Shown here one piece after another: positions 1 through 5,877 of a stretch of 5,877 nucleotides of DNA (positions are counted from its first letter, which is position 1; each line of letters begins with the position of its first letter). Both the position numbers and the translations under genes were made by a program. The stretch lies in assembly GCA_012960055.1 (NCBI GenBank), contig DUCA01000065.1:1-5877 (forward strand), in the 5' to 3' direction. Source of the stretch: Cycloclasticus sp. (GTDB lineage: Bacteria; Pseudomonadota; Gammaproteobacteria; Methylococcales; Cycloclasticaceae). The notes beneath the pieces were generated by a model. It ran no database searches. It saw only the letters and a program-made list of their open reading frames with translations, and was not told the DNA's origin.

Positions 1-51
1 AGCAAAGCTTAGTAAAGCCGCCCCAAGTAAACCTTTTGTTAGTTTTTTCAT
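1..51 (-). CDS. N-terminus of an exported protein, probably DUF1329 (cut by the window edge)
   Basis: Only the first 17 codons are present, reading MKKLTKGLLGAALLSFA and running off the left edge. The two-lysine start followed by a hydrophobic, alanine- and leucine-rich stretch is a typical Sec signal peptide, so the product is exported to the periplasm or beyond. The ATG start at 51-49 is well supported by an AAGGAG ribosome binding site 9 nt upstream. The gene lies 77 nt downstream of the DUF1302 gene on the same strand. In the gammaproteobacterial clusters I know, the gene at this place encodes a DUF1329 protein, a periplasmic family with a LolA/LolB-like fold thought to carry lipids. That identity rests on context alone; no diagnostic part of the protein is visible. 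No promoter is evident in the gap, so it is probably expressed by read-through from DUF1302. Confidence 0.7.
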   Translation of the reverse strand, partial: MKKLTKGLLGAALLSFA

Positions 52-60
52 GTTATAAAT

Positions 61-66
61 CTCCTT
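61..66 (-). promoter_or_regulatory. Ribosome binding site of the gene at 1-51
   Basis: AAGGAG on the minus strand lies 9 nt before the ATG at 51-49. It is what makes this short, edge-truncated reading frame a credible gene start. Confidence 0.8.
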
Positions 67-92
67 AAATCTTTTTAACGTTGTCGGAAAAT

Positions 93-120
93 GCAGTGGC
101 GCTCAACTGAGCACCACTGC
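93..120 (-). terminator. Hairpin between DUF1302 and the downstream gene (attenuator or mRNA-stabilising stem)
   Basis: An inverted repeat of 7 bp (93-99 with 114-120) continues, after one mismatch (100/113), with 4 more pairs (101-104 with 109-112) around a 4-nt loop. It begins 8 nt after the DUF1302 stop codon. On the minus strand it is followed only by ATTTTCC, a short and poor U-tract. It therefore looks like a leaky terminator, or a stem protecting the 3' end of the DUF1302 message, rather than a full stop. As no promoter is obvious between it and the next gene, partial read-through would set the ratio of the two products. Confidence 0.55.
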
Positions 121-128
121 CGTTAATC

Positions 129-2132
129 CTAGAAGCGGTAACGTAATGTTACTTGGATTTCGTCTTCTTCTTGTGCCATACCAATTGGACCAGAACGGAA
201 GCGACCTAATGGCTCGAAACCACCTAAACCACGATCAAACGCTGTATACGGATCAGGCAAAGATGAACCATCCTGATTAAATGATGTATACGGTGCAAAT
301 GGATTACATACTCGACAATCAGAGAATTTACGCGCACCTGTACCTAACTTTACGTTAGCCGCAACTTGTAGACGCCAATGATCATTAATCAACCAATCAA
401 CTGATGGTGAAATAACATATGCTTTAGCACTCCAATCATACGCTGAAATAATCTGTGGACTTAAACGGTCTTGGAACCACCAGCCTTTAATTAATAACGT
501 AGAAATATAGTTATCTTTCCAATCAGGCATACCAACTGGTCCAAATAAACCATCCTCACGGTCATGATCTAAAATATGCTGGCCAAATGTTTGGAATGAC
601 GCTAAAAATGCTTTGTTTTTATTAATAGCACGGATGAAGAAGTTATGATCTGCACCTATTACCCAGCGCACTACTTCAGACTCTGAGAACAATCGAGGCT
701 TCAAAGTATTTGCAAACTCCTCACCTTTCGTCCAAGCCAGTTCAGCACGGAATGCTGTTTTCAGTGGATCAACATAATAATCCAACGAGCCACCAACCAT
801 AACAATTCTAGGGAAGTACATATCAAAAGCAATAATGTAGGGGAATAGCGCTGTACCATCATCCTGTATTCCTCCAAATGGACCTACAACTGCACCGGTA
901 AATGGGTTATCTGTTTCAAACCCACCTGGTCCACCAGATCCTCGTAAAGAAGGTAATTGCGAACGTGTATAAAATGCATTTAGAGAGAAACCAACATCAG
1001 CAAACACACCTTCAAATTTCACACCAAATTGTGAGTTATCTAAAGACCAATCTGGCAAATGCACTTCTCGAAGACCAATCACACCTGGACCAAAATCTGT
1101 CGCCACACCACCGCCTGCAAAGTTGGAAACTGTACAGCCGTTCTCCCAACAATTGTTCATTCCTCTAAAGAAAGAACCCGCATCCAAAATTTGATTGGGA
1201 GTACCGGCTTGCCCTAACTTACTTGGACGGAACTTATCAAATATCCAAACAAACTGAACATTCATATCATCTAGCACGTCATTCGCACCAAACTGCCACT
1301 CAGCTGTCGCCATCCATAATGGAATACGAATATCTTCTAATTCGTCATAAATATTATTTCTTGAATAGTCAACTGGGTTCAGAATATCCAACACACGGAA
1401 TAAATCTGTACGTCCCCATACTTCTTGTTTTTTACCTACTTGTAAATTAAACGTTGTTCCGCTATCCATATCGATAGTTGCATTTACATATAACTCACGT
1501 ATAAAATCCCAACGGTCATTAAAGTCTGAATAACGTAATTCGTTCAATGAATCGTCCATATAGTTATTTAAACAGCCTCTAGAATCCTTATCACACGGAC
1601 GAACTGGCACACCAAATGCCACGCCTCCATCAGTGTCATGTAAAGTCTCACCTAAGACTATCAATCCACTATTTGGGTTCCTTGGACTTCCTACGATACC
1701 GTAGTTTGCAAGTGGCAAACCCAGACCCCACGGGGCCTGAGCAGCCGGTATTGCAACAGGAGCAGCGACACCTGCTGGCACACCAATTTGTTCGATTACA
1801 ATCGCACCACCCGCACCATCACCATACTCATCAGAGTTTAGGTCATATACACCATCGTAGGTCGCGCGGAATGTGCCATTAATACTGAATTCATCGAACG
1901 CACCAATTTTACCGAGAATTTTTGTGCCTTCTAATTGAAGTGTATTACGGAATTTTGATAAACCTACTTTATTACGAAAGTACGTTGCATTTTCAACGAA
2001 ACCACTGATTTCCAGTGTGTCGTCGCCTGTGTCGATTGACGCAACGGCTTGTTGCGACAGCGATAAACCAATCAGCCCTGCGAGTGCAAAAGCAGTTGTT
2101 AATGGCTTGATGTGCCATTTGTTATTATTCAT
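129..2132 (-). CDS. DUF1302 family outer-membrane beta-barrel protein
   Basis: The 667-residue protein begins with a signal peptide: a lysine-containing start, a hydrophobic core at about 11-25 and a likely cleavage after A31 (AVA/S). The mature protein alternates polar and hydrophobic residues, is rich in aromatics and glycine, and ends in RYRF with a terminal Phe, the usual outer-membrane barrel assembly signal. The DUF1302 hallmark is residues 231-257, with VGKKQEVWGRTD followed by LNPVDYSRN; VSGFVEN-like strand residues at 42-48 also fit. Residues 117-143 form an Ala/Pro/Gly-rich stretch, probably a loop. Cysteines occur only as three close pairs (180/187, 328/333, 606/609). Length fits the family. 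ATG is preceded by a good GAGGAG site 5 nt away. The family's function is not firmly established; the barrel form and its neighbours suggest the outer-membrane end of a lipid or hydrophobic-compound transport system. It lies 224 nt after the RND gene and may have its own promoter. Confidence 0.9.
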   Translation of the reverse strand: MNNNKWHIKPLTTAFALAGLIGLSLSQQAVASIDTGDDTLEISGFVENATYFRNKVGLSKFRNTLQLEGTKILGKIGAFDEFSINGTFRATYDGVYDLNSDEYGDGAGGAIVIEQIGVPAGVAAPVAIPAAQAPWGLGLPLANYGIVGSPRNPNSGLIVLGETLHDTDGGVAFGVPVRPCDKDSRGCLNNYMDDSLNELRYSDFNDRWDFIRELYVNATIDMDSGTTFNLQVGKKQEVWGRTDLFRVLDILNPVDYSRNNIYDELEDIRIPLWMATAEWQFGANDVLDDMNVQFVWIFDKFRPSKLGQAGTPNQILDAGSFFRGMNNCWENGCTVSNFAGGGVATDFGPGVIGLREVHLPDWSLDNSQFGVKFEGVFADVGFSLNAFYTRSQLPSLRGSGGPGGFETDNPFTGAVVGPFGGIQDDGTALFPYIIAFDMYFPRIVMVGGSLDYYVDPLKTAFRAELAWTKGEEFANTLKPRLFSESEVVRWVIGADHNFFIRAINKNKAFLASFQTFGQHILDHDREDGLFGPVGMPDWKDNYISTLLIKGWWFQDRLSPQIISAYDWSAKAYVISPSVDWLINDHWRLQVAANVKLGTGARKFSDCRVCNPFAPYTSFNQDGSSLPDPYTAFDRGLGGFEPLGRFRSGPIGMAQEEDEIQVTLRYRF

Positions 2133-2137
2133 AGAAT

Positions 2138-2143
2138 CTCCTC
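2138..2143 (-). promoter_or_regulatory. Ribosome binding site of the DUF1302 gene
   Basis: GAGGAG on the minus strand ends 5 nt before the ATG at 2132-2130. Together with the signal peptide beginning right at this ATG, it fixes the start. Confidence 0.8.
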
Positions 2144-2208
2144 GATCTTTTATAAAATAAATCTTTTTCTACCCAACAAACGGGCAAAAAACCACACATA
2201 ACGTTGCA

Positions 2209-2236
2209 GTTATACTACTTCGTATCAAAAACACAA
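2209..2236 (-). promoter_or_regulatory. Possible sigma-70 promoter of the DUF1302 unit
   Basis: On the minus strand, TTGTGT (2231-2236) and TATAAC (2209-2214) are separated by 16 nt. The -10 box matches the consensus at five of six positions, but the -35 box only at the first three. Transcription would begin near 2202, leaving a leader of about 70 nt. A promoter is expected here because of the long gap and the hairpin after the RND gene, but this exact site is a guess by eye. Confidence 0.3.
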
Positions 2237-2297
2237 CAACATTGATGAGACATTAGACTTTAGTCGTATAGTTTGTTGCGGTAAATTTCTTCAGAAC

Positions 2298-2347
2298 AAA
2301 AAATCATTCAATCATTTAGGCCCGATAATCGGACTAATTACCGGGCC
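2298..2347 (-). terminator. Terminator-like hairpin after the RND gene
   Basis: An 11-bp stem (2337-2347 with 2319-2329), with one G-U wobble on the minus strand and a 7-nt loop (2330-2336), starts 9 nt after the RND stop codon. The stem base is GC-rich (GGCCCG with CGGGCC). A run of six T on the minus strand (2303-2298) follows, but 15 nt beyond the stem rather than directly after it. That makes intrinsic termination plausible but possibly incomplete. It marks the likely end of the lipoprotein-RND unit. Confidence 0.55.
2301..2316 (-). repeat. Tandem AATCATT-type motif, copy upstream of DUF1302
   Basis: On the plus strand this is AAATCATTCAATCATT, two near-copies of AATCATT in tandem. It matches the motif at 5859-5874 at 14 of 16 positions. 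It overlaps the T-run of the terminator-like hairpin and lies 168 nt before the DUF1302 start codon. It may be a regulator's binding site; in AT-rich intergenic DNA chance is also possible. Confidence 0.35.
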
Positions 2348-2356
2348 GTATCATGA

Positions 2357-4696
2357 TTATTTTTCTTGAATGAATTTTGGCTTAAAGATCATTACCCATG
2401 CTGGCACCAAGAACATTGCCGCCAAGGCGTTTAATAACAACATAACAATGAGCAACATAGCTGCATCTGCTTGGAAACGCATGGTGGATAACAACACCCA
2501 CATAATAACCCCAGCAATTAACGAGAACGCGGTAAAGCCAATGGCCACACCCGTGGTGTTAATGGCTTTTTGAATAGCCGCTTCAAAACTACCGAGTTTG
2601 GCGTACTGCTCTTTAATCTTATCCATTATATAGATGGAGTAATCCACACCAATGCCGATACCGGCGGCCAAAATCGGCACGGTATTCACATTAATACCTA
2701 AACCAACAATGCCCATGTAGGCGTAGGTTAATGTCGTGGCGAAACCCATGGCTAATAACATCAGCCAACCGGCGTGAACAGAGAAGTAAAACGCTGTTAC
2801 AAACACAAGAATTAATAAAAACACCAGTGGAATAACAACGATATTAGTTTCGTAAGATGCCTCGTTAACCGCTGCGGTTACACCAATTAGACCACCCGCC
2901 AATTTAAGCGAGAAGCCTTCTACTTGCGCTGCCGCACTGTTACTCCACTCTTTAACCATATGGATCGCACGGCGGATAGTTTCGCCTTTATGGTCTTTGT
3001 AATAGAAAACAATATTGGCGTTTTGCTCATCAGGATCAATGAACTCTAACAACGCACCCGGAATGGGGCTAGACATCATATAGGCGAACATTAAACCGCC
3101 TGATTCAAATTCATCTTTAGGGTACACCAGCCAACGCGGGTCATCATTACGAATAATACGACTGGCTTGCGATAGCAAATCTGGCAAGCCTTTGGTGCCG
3201 CCTAAATCAGGGTCAAGCATCATGTAGTTTTGAAAATCCGCCAAGGCTTTAATCGCCTCTGGGTGTTTTAAGCCGTGCGGTTTATCTGAATGCGCGAGAA
3301 TAAACATTTCTTCTGAGCCAGGGAATGCATCGTTGATGGCTTGCGACGAGACATTGTAATCATGATCTGCGTACAACAAAGGCGAGCCTGATTCTGCCTC
3401 ACCAATTTGCACTTTGGAACTTAAGTAAACACCGCCAATCACCAAGCCCAGTGAAACAAACAACGTCGCGAGCGCACCTTGACGCGTACAAGAGATTTTT
3501 GACACCACTGGAAACAGTTTTTCCAAAATCGGATGCTCTGTTGATTTTTCACCTTTTTGCGGCAAGATTTCAAGCAATACAGGCAAGAAAATAAGCACGG
3601 TGACAATCACGCTGCCTGCCCATAATGACGCATAAATAGCGAGCTTGTCGTTGATTGGCACAGAACCTAGCGAAATAAGCAATAAACCAATCGCATCGGA
3701 AATAACACCTAATGAACCCGGTCTAAACAAGCCTTCAAATGTATTACGCGCCGCTTCTTGTTTATCGCCACTTTCGCCCAGCTCAGTATAGAAACGCTCC
3801 ACAATTTGCACACCGTGCGACATCGCACGAGCGGACACAAGGAACGGCACCACGAGCATGAGTGGGTCTAGGTTATAACCCAGCAATGACAACATGCCTA
3901 AGCCCCACGTGGTGGTTAGCAAAATACCAATGAACGGTAATAACAAACCGTAAAATTTCCTGAAGTAGGCGACTAATAAAATCAGCAAAATAGCGAGTGT
4001 GTAACCAAAAATCTGAATCACTTCGCTCACATAGGACGTTACCCAACCAACCAATACCGGCTGACCGCTGGCGTAAATAGTTAAGCCGTCGGCTTGCTCC
4101 TCATCACGCAGCGTTGTTAAGGCGGTAAACACCTCTTCGTAATCTAAATCACCTTCGTTTAACGTGCCTTTAATAAGCGCCGACTTTAAATCCGGTGACA
4201 CTAACAAGCCGTAAACGCGTGGATTCGCCACCACCTGATTTTGCATGGCTTGCAATTCTTCGTCAGAATAATGCTCTTTAAGCGGGTCGTAATAAGGCGC
4301 GGACTTCATTGTGCCATATTCGTTCAACCACACACGGCGTGTATTTCTGTGCGTTAAGCTGTTCACCAAGTTATGGTTAACCGCCGGTAGCGCATCAACT
4401 TTGTCCGTTAAACGCTTAATTCTAGCCAATACGTCGTTGGTGAAAACCGTTCCCTCATCTACCTTAATAGACACAATCACGGTGTTAGCGCCACCAAACG
4501 TTTCGGTTAACGTGTTATGCGTTTGAATATAAGGGTGCTCTTGTGGCAATAAATCCGCAAAGTTAGACACCATTTTTACCGCAGGAATTTGCATCGCAAA
4601 GAATGCACTAATCGCCAAAATAACCCCTGCCGTTACCTTTGGAAAGGCAAACACCAAACGGTCAATTTTTTTAAGTTGGTTTGTTATTGCACCCAC
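2357..4696 (-). CDS. RND superfamily (MMPL/HAE3-type) inner-membrane transporter
   Basis: This 779-residue protein has the RND layout. One transmembrane helix (about 16-36) is followed by a large periplasmic domain (about 37-225) and five helices (about 227-376). The pattern repeats with a helix at about 407-426, a second periplasmic domain (about 427-615) and five helices (about 617-770). The second half holds GIGVDYSIYIMDKI (681-694), the typical MMPL-type motif, with D685 as the likely proton-relay residue. At the matching place the first half has SARAMSHGVQ (288-297) and no acidic residue. Length suits the HAE3/HpnN-like group rather than the roughly 1,000-residue drug pumps, and no adaptor gene is nearby. 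The start is GTG at 4696-4694, supported by an AAGGAG site 7 nt upstream; the next in-frame Met is residue 35, at the end of the first helix. The gene begins 2 nt after the lipoprotein stop codon, implying translational coupling. The likely role is proton-driven movement of a lipid or hydrophobic compound; the substrate is unknown. Confidence 0.9.
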   Translation of the reverse strand: MGAITNQLKKIDRLVFAFPKVTAGVILAISAFFAMQIPAVKMVSNFADLLPQEHPYIQTHNTLTETFGGANTVIVSIKVDEGTVFTNDVLARIKRLTDKVDALPAVNHNLVNSLTHRNTRRVWLNEYGTMKSAPYYDPLKEHYSDEELQAMQNQVVANPRVYGLLVSPDLKSALIKGTLNEGDLDYEEVFTALTTLRDEEQADGLTIYASGQPVLVGWVTSYVSEVIQIFGYTLAILLILLVAYFRKFYGLLLPFIGILLTTTWGLGMLSLLGYNLDPLMLVVPFLVSARAMSHGVQIVERFYTELGESGDKQEAARNTFEGLFRPGSLGVISDAIGLLLISLGSVPINDKLAIYASLWAGSVIVTVLIFLPVLLEILPQKGEKSTEHPILEKLFPVVSKISCTRQGALATLFVSLGLVIGGVYLSSKVQIGEAESGSPLLYADHDYNVSSQAINDAFPGSEEMFILAHSDKPHGLKHPEAIKALADFQNYMMLDPDLGGTKGLPDLLSQASRIIRNDDPRWLVYPKDEFESGGLMFAYMMSSPIPGALLEFIDPDEQNANIVFYYKDHKGETIRRAIHMVKEWSNSAAAQVEGFSLKLAGGLIGVTAAVNEASYETNIVVIPLVFLLILVFVTAFYFSVHAGWLMLLAMGFATTLTYAYMGIVGLGINVNTVPILAAGIGIGVDYSIYIMDKIKEQYAKLGSFEAAIQKAINTTGVAIGFTAFSLIAGVIMWVLLSTMRFQADAAMLLIVMLLLNALAAMFLVPAWVMIFKPKFIQEK

Positions 4697-4698
4697 AA

Positions 4699-5691
4699 TT
4701 ATTCTCCTTCCTGAGTGTTCGCAATGGCAAGCTGACCTGAACCATCATCAATCAACGTTTGAAGCGTACCCGCACCACCACCTAAAATAACCTGCTTGTC
4801 ACCCAACGGCGCAATTGCTCTTAGGTAAAACCTTGTCGCAACGGCACTAGAACGCGCCCATGTGGCAACGCCATCTGACGTGACACTTCTTTCAAGGAAG
4901 GTTCCAAATCCACCCGTAGCATAAACACCCAACGGGCTAGCCAATAAACCATAGATAGGCGCATCCGTAGCAGTTTCTTCTTTTACCCAGGTGTCACCGC
5001 CATCGGCAGTATGGAAAATAACACCACTAGAACCGCCCACCCAGCCGTGCTGACTGTCGGCAAAGCTAACCGCTAATGGGAAAAACTCATTGGGGATTGG
5101 CTCTTCTTTTTGAAGCCAGTTTTCACCGCCGTCTTCGGTACTATAAACCGCACCAAACTCACCCACTGCCACGCCATGTTGGCCATCAAAGAAATTAACG
5201 TAAGTGAAAATCAAGTCTTCATCAAACGTGGTTTGTTGCCAAGTTTTACCTTGATCAGCACTGTTCAAAATGGTGCTAAAGCTTGCTGCAACCCATAAGG
5301 TATTATCGGGTGAGCAACTGAGGTATTGCGGCGCTTCTTCTGTTAGCAAATCATTAGCCTGCCAGGTTTTACCTTTATCGCTAGATACCCACGCCTGCTT
5401 TTCAGCCGTTACAAGTACTTGCGTGTTATCGGGGCAGATGGTTGCGCTAAGAAATGCCGGCAAGCCTTCCGGTTGTGTGCGCTCCCAGGTTTTACCTGCA
5501 TCGTTAGAGTTTAAAATAAAACCAATACCTGCAATCACCACATCATCACCCGAGGTGGCGGCTGTTTGAATACGATCGGTGCGATGTATCGGTTGTTTTT
5601 TTGACTGCTCTACACCGTCCAGCACCAATGGTGCTTCACAGGCCATTAACGTTAAACAGGTTAACGGTATTAACAATGCGTGAAATTTCAT
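4699..5691 (-). CDS. Ycf48-like (BNR/Asp-box) beta-propeller lipoprotein
   Basis: From ATG at 5691 the protein has 330 residues. It opens with a lipoprotein signal: positive start, hydrophobic stretch and lipobox LMAC with Cys18 as the lipidated residue. Glu at +2 predicts outer-membrane sorting, so the protein would face the periplasm. The rest contains five Asp-box-like repeats of the form S/N-x-D-x-G-x-x-W, at about 61-69, 103-110, 143-151, 184-192 and 227-235, spaced 41-43 residues apart. This regular spacing indicates a beta-propeller of the Ycf48/sialidase-like type. The family was named for a photosystem II assembly factor, but nothing photosynthetic is present here; sialidase catalytic features were not seen. 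Co-location with an RND pump suggests a scaffold, assembly factor or periplasmic partner for it. A TTG 12 nt further upstream is also in frame but overlaps the GAGGGG ribosome binding site, so ATG is preferred. It is the first gene of the lipoprotein-RND unit. Confidence 0.85.
   Translation of the reverse strand: MKFHALLIPLTCLTLMACEAPLVLDGVEQSKKQPIHRTDRIQTAATSGDDVVIAGIGFILNSNDAGKTWERTQPEGLPAFLSATICPDNTQVLVTAEKQAWVSSDKGKTWQANDLLTEEAPQYLSCSPDNTLWVAASFSTILNSADQGKTWQQTTFDEDLIFTYVNFFDGQHGVAVGEFGAVYSTEDGGENWLQKEEPIPNEFFPLAVSFADSQHGWVGGSSGVIFHTADGGDTWVKEETATDAPIYGLLASPLGVYATGGFGTFLERSVTSDGVATWARSSAVATRFYLRAIAPLGDKQVILGGGAGTLQTLIDDGSGQLAIANTQEGE
4704..4709 (-). promoter_or_regulatory. Ribosome binding site of the RND gene, inside the end of the lipoprotein gene
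   Basis: AAGGAG on the minus strand lies 7 nt before the GTG start at 4696. It is formed by the last sense codons of the lipoprotein gene (GAA GGA GAA, Glu-Gly-Glu), just before its TAA stop. This placement supports the GTG start and coupling of the two translations. Confidence 0.8.
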
Positions 5692-5695
5692 TTTT

Positions 5696-5701
5696 CCCCT
5701 C
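5696..5701 (-). promoter_or_regulatory. Ribosome binding site deciding the lipoprotein start
   Basis: GAGGGG on the minus strand lies 4 nt before the ATG at 5691-5689. It overlaps the alternative in-frame TTG at 5703-5701, which therefore is unlikely to be the start. Starting at ATG also gives a lipoprotein signal peptide of normal length. Confidence 0.7.
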
Positions 5702-5735
5702 AATGTGATGACTTATCCAAATTGATAAAGCATTT

Positions 5736-5764
5736 ACTATACCAATTTTGTTTTATACAACTAA
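5736..5764 (-). promoter_or_regulatory. Possible promoter of the lipoprotein-RND unit
   Basis: On the minus strand, TATAGT (5736-5741) is a good -10 box. The sequence 17 nt upstream, TTAGTT (5759-5764), is a poor -35 box. A second -10-like TATAAA lies at 5752-5757. A promoter is expected in this region because it precedes the first gene of the unit, but the exact site is uncertain. Confidence 0.25.
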
Positions 5765-5780
5765 CTCTTTATTCTAAACC

Positions 5781-5793
5781 GTACTCAGTACTC
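5781..5793. repeat. Short direct repeat GTACTC-A-GTACTC
   Basis: Two perfect 6-nt copies of GTACTC are separated by one base, 90 nt upstream of the lipoprotein start codon. The junction also forms the palindrome AGTACT (5787-5792). It lies just upstream of the possible promoter, where an activator could bind; this is position-based inference only. Confidence 0.3.
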
Positions 5794-5831
5794 GCTCCAA
5801 GCGTTAAAAACAATAATATCTAGACTTAAAA

Positions 5832-5871
5832 GATTTGATGCGCTATTTTCAAACCATTAAATCATCAAATC
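5832..5871. repeat. 9-bp inverted repeat upstream of the lipoprotein gene
   Basis: GATTTGATG (5832-5840) is the exact reverse complement of 5863-5871, with 22 nt between. The right arm overlaps the tandem motif at 5859-5874. The spacing of arm centres is about three helical turns, which would suit a dimeric or looping regulator. It may also belong to the end of a gene lying beyond the right edge. Confidence 0.3.
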
Positions 5872-5874
5872 ATT
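5859..5874 (-). repeat. Tandem AATCATT-type motif, copy upstream of the lipoprotein gene
   Basis: On the plus strand this is AAATCATCAAATCATT, which matches the motif at 2301-2316 at 14 of 16 positions in the same orientation. It lies 167 nt before the lipoprotein start codon, against 168 nt for the other copy. A shared binding site is possible; the bases are AT-rich, so chance is not excluded. Confidence 0.35.
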
Positions 5875-5877
5875 AAT

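Noticed and set aside
902..1882. Plus-strand open frames opposite the DUF1302 gene (902-1168, 1223-1450, 1616-1882)
   Set aside because: They lie wholly antisense to a well-supported gene and have no domain-like content. The His-rich frame at 1616-1882 results from reading the Ala/Pro/Gly-rich codons of the barrel on the other strand.
2145..2157. TATAAA-like -10 box just before the DUF1302 ribosome binding site
   Set aside because: Transcription would start within the ribosome binding site, leaving no usable leader.
2256..2265. Palindrome GACTTTAGTC as an operator
   Set aside because: The arms are only 4 nt, it does not extend, and no inverted-repeat partner or second palindromic copy was seen.
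2370..4526. Plus-strand open frames opposite the RND gene (2370-2573, 4311-4526)
   Set aside because: They are short, antisense to conserved transporter sequence, and show no recognisable protein features.
5110..5569. Two overlapping plus-strand open frames opposite the lipoprotein gene
   Set aside because: They are shadows of the repeated propeller codons and overlap each other in different frames.
5692..5703. TTG at 5703 as the lipoprotein start (adding Met-Arg-Gly-Lys)
   Set aside because: It overlaps the GAGGGG ribosome binding site and has no good site of its own; the ATG at 5691 gives a normal lipoprotein signal.
5793..5803. Small hairpin CGCT-CCA-AGCG as a terminator
   Set aside because: The stem is only 4 bp and neither strand has a T-run after it.

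Overview
The window looks like chromosomal DNA from a Gammaproteobacterium, most likely a marine one. Reasons are a moderately AT-rich composition, clear Shine-Dalgarno sites, and protein families and gene order that I associate with Pseudomonas, Marinobacter and hydrocarbon- or steroid-degrading relatives. The taxon is an inference from memory of these families, not from a search.

All genes lie on the minus strand, so the window reads from right to left. From the right: an upstream region (5704-5877) with repeats and a possible promoter; a Ycf48-like beta-propeller lipoprotein (4699-5691); a 779-residue RND/MMPL-type transporter (2357-4696), which starts 2 nt after the lipoprotein gene ends; a 224-nt gap (2133-2356) with a terminator-like hairpin, a possible promoter and a repeat motif; a DUF1302 outer-membrane protein (129-2132); a 77-nt gap with a second hairpin; and the first 17 codons of another exported protein (1-51), by context probably DUF1329.

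Together the genes suggest one envelope-spanning system. It would have an inner-membrane RND pump, a periplasm-facing lipoprotein propeller, an outer-membrane barrel, and (if the cut gene is DUF1329) a LolA/LolB-like periplasmic carrier. There is no membrane-fusion protein and no TolC-like channel in the window. The reasonable inference is transport of a lipid or other hydrophobic compound between the membranes. The substrate and direction cannot be read from the sequence.

The genes seem to form two transcription units: lipoprotein plus RND, and DUF1302 plus the cut gene. Both units carry a nearly identical 16-nt tandem motif almost the same distance upstream of their first start codon (168 and 167 nt), which could mean shared control. 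No RNA genes, mobile elements or CRISPR arrays were seen. No gene-free stretch exceeds 300 nt.
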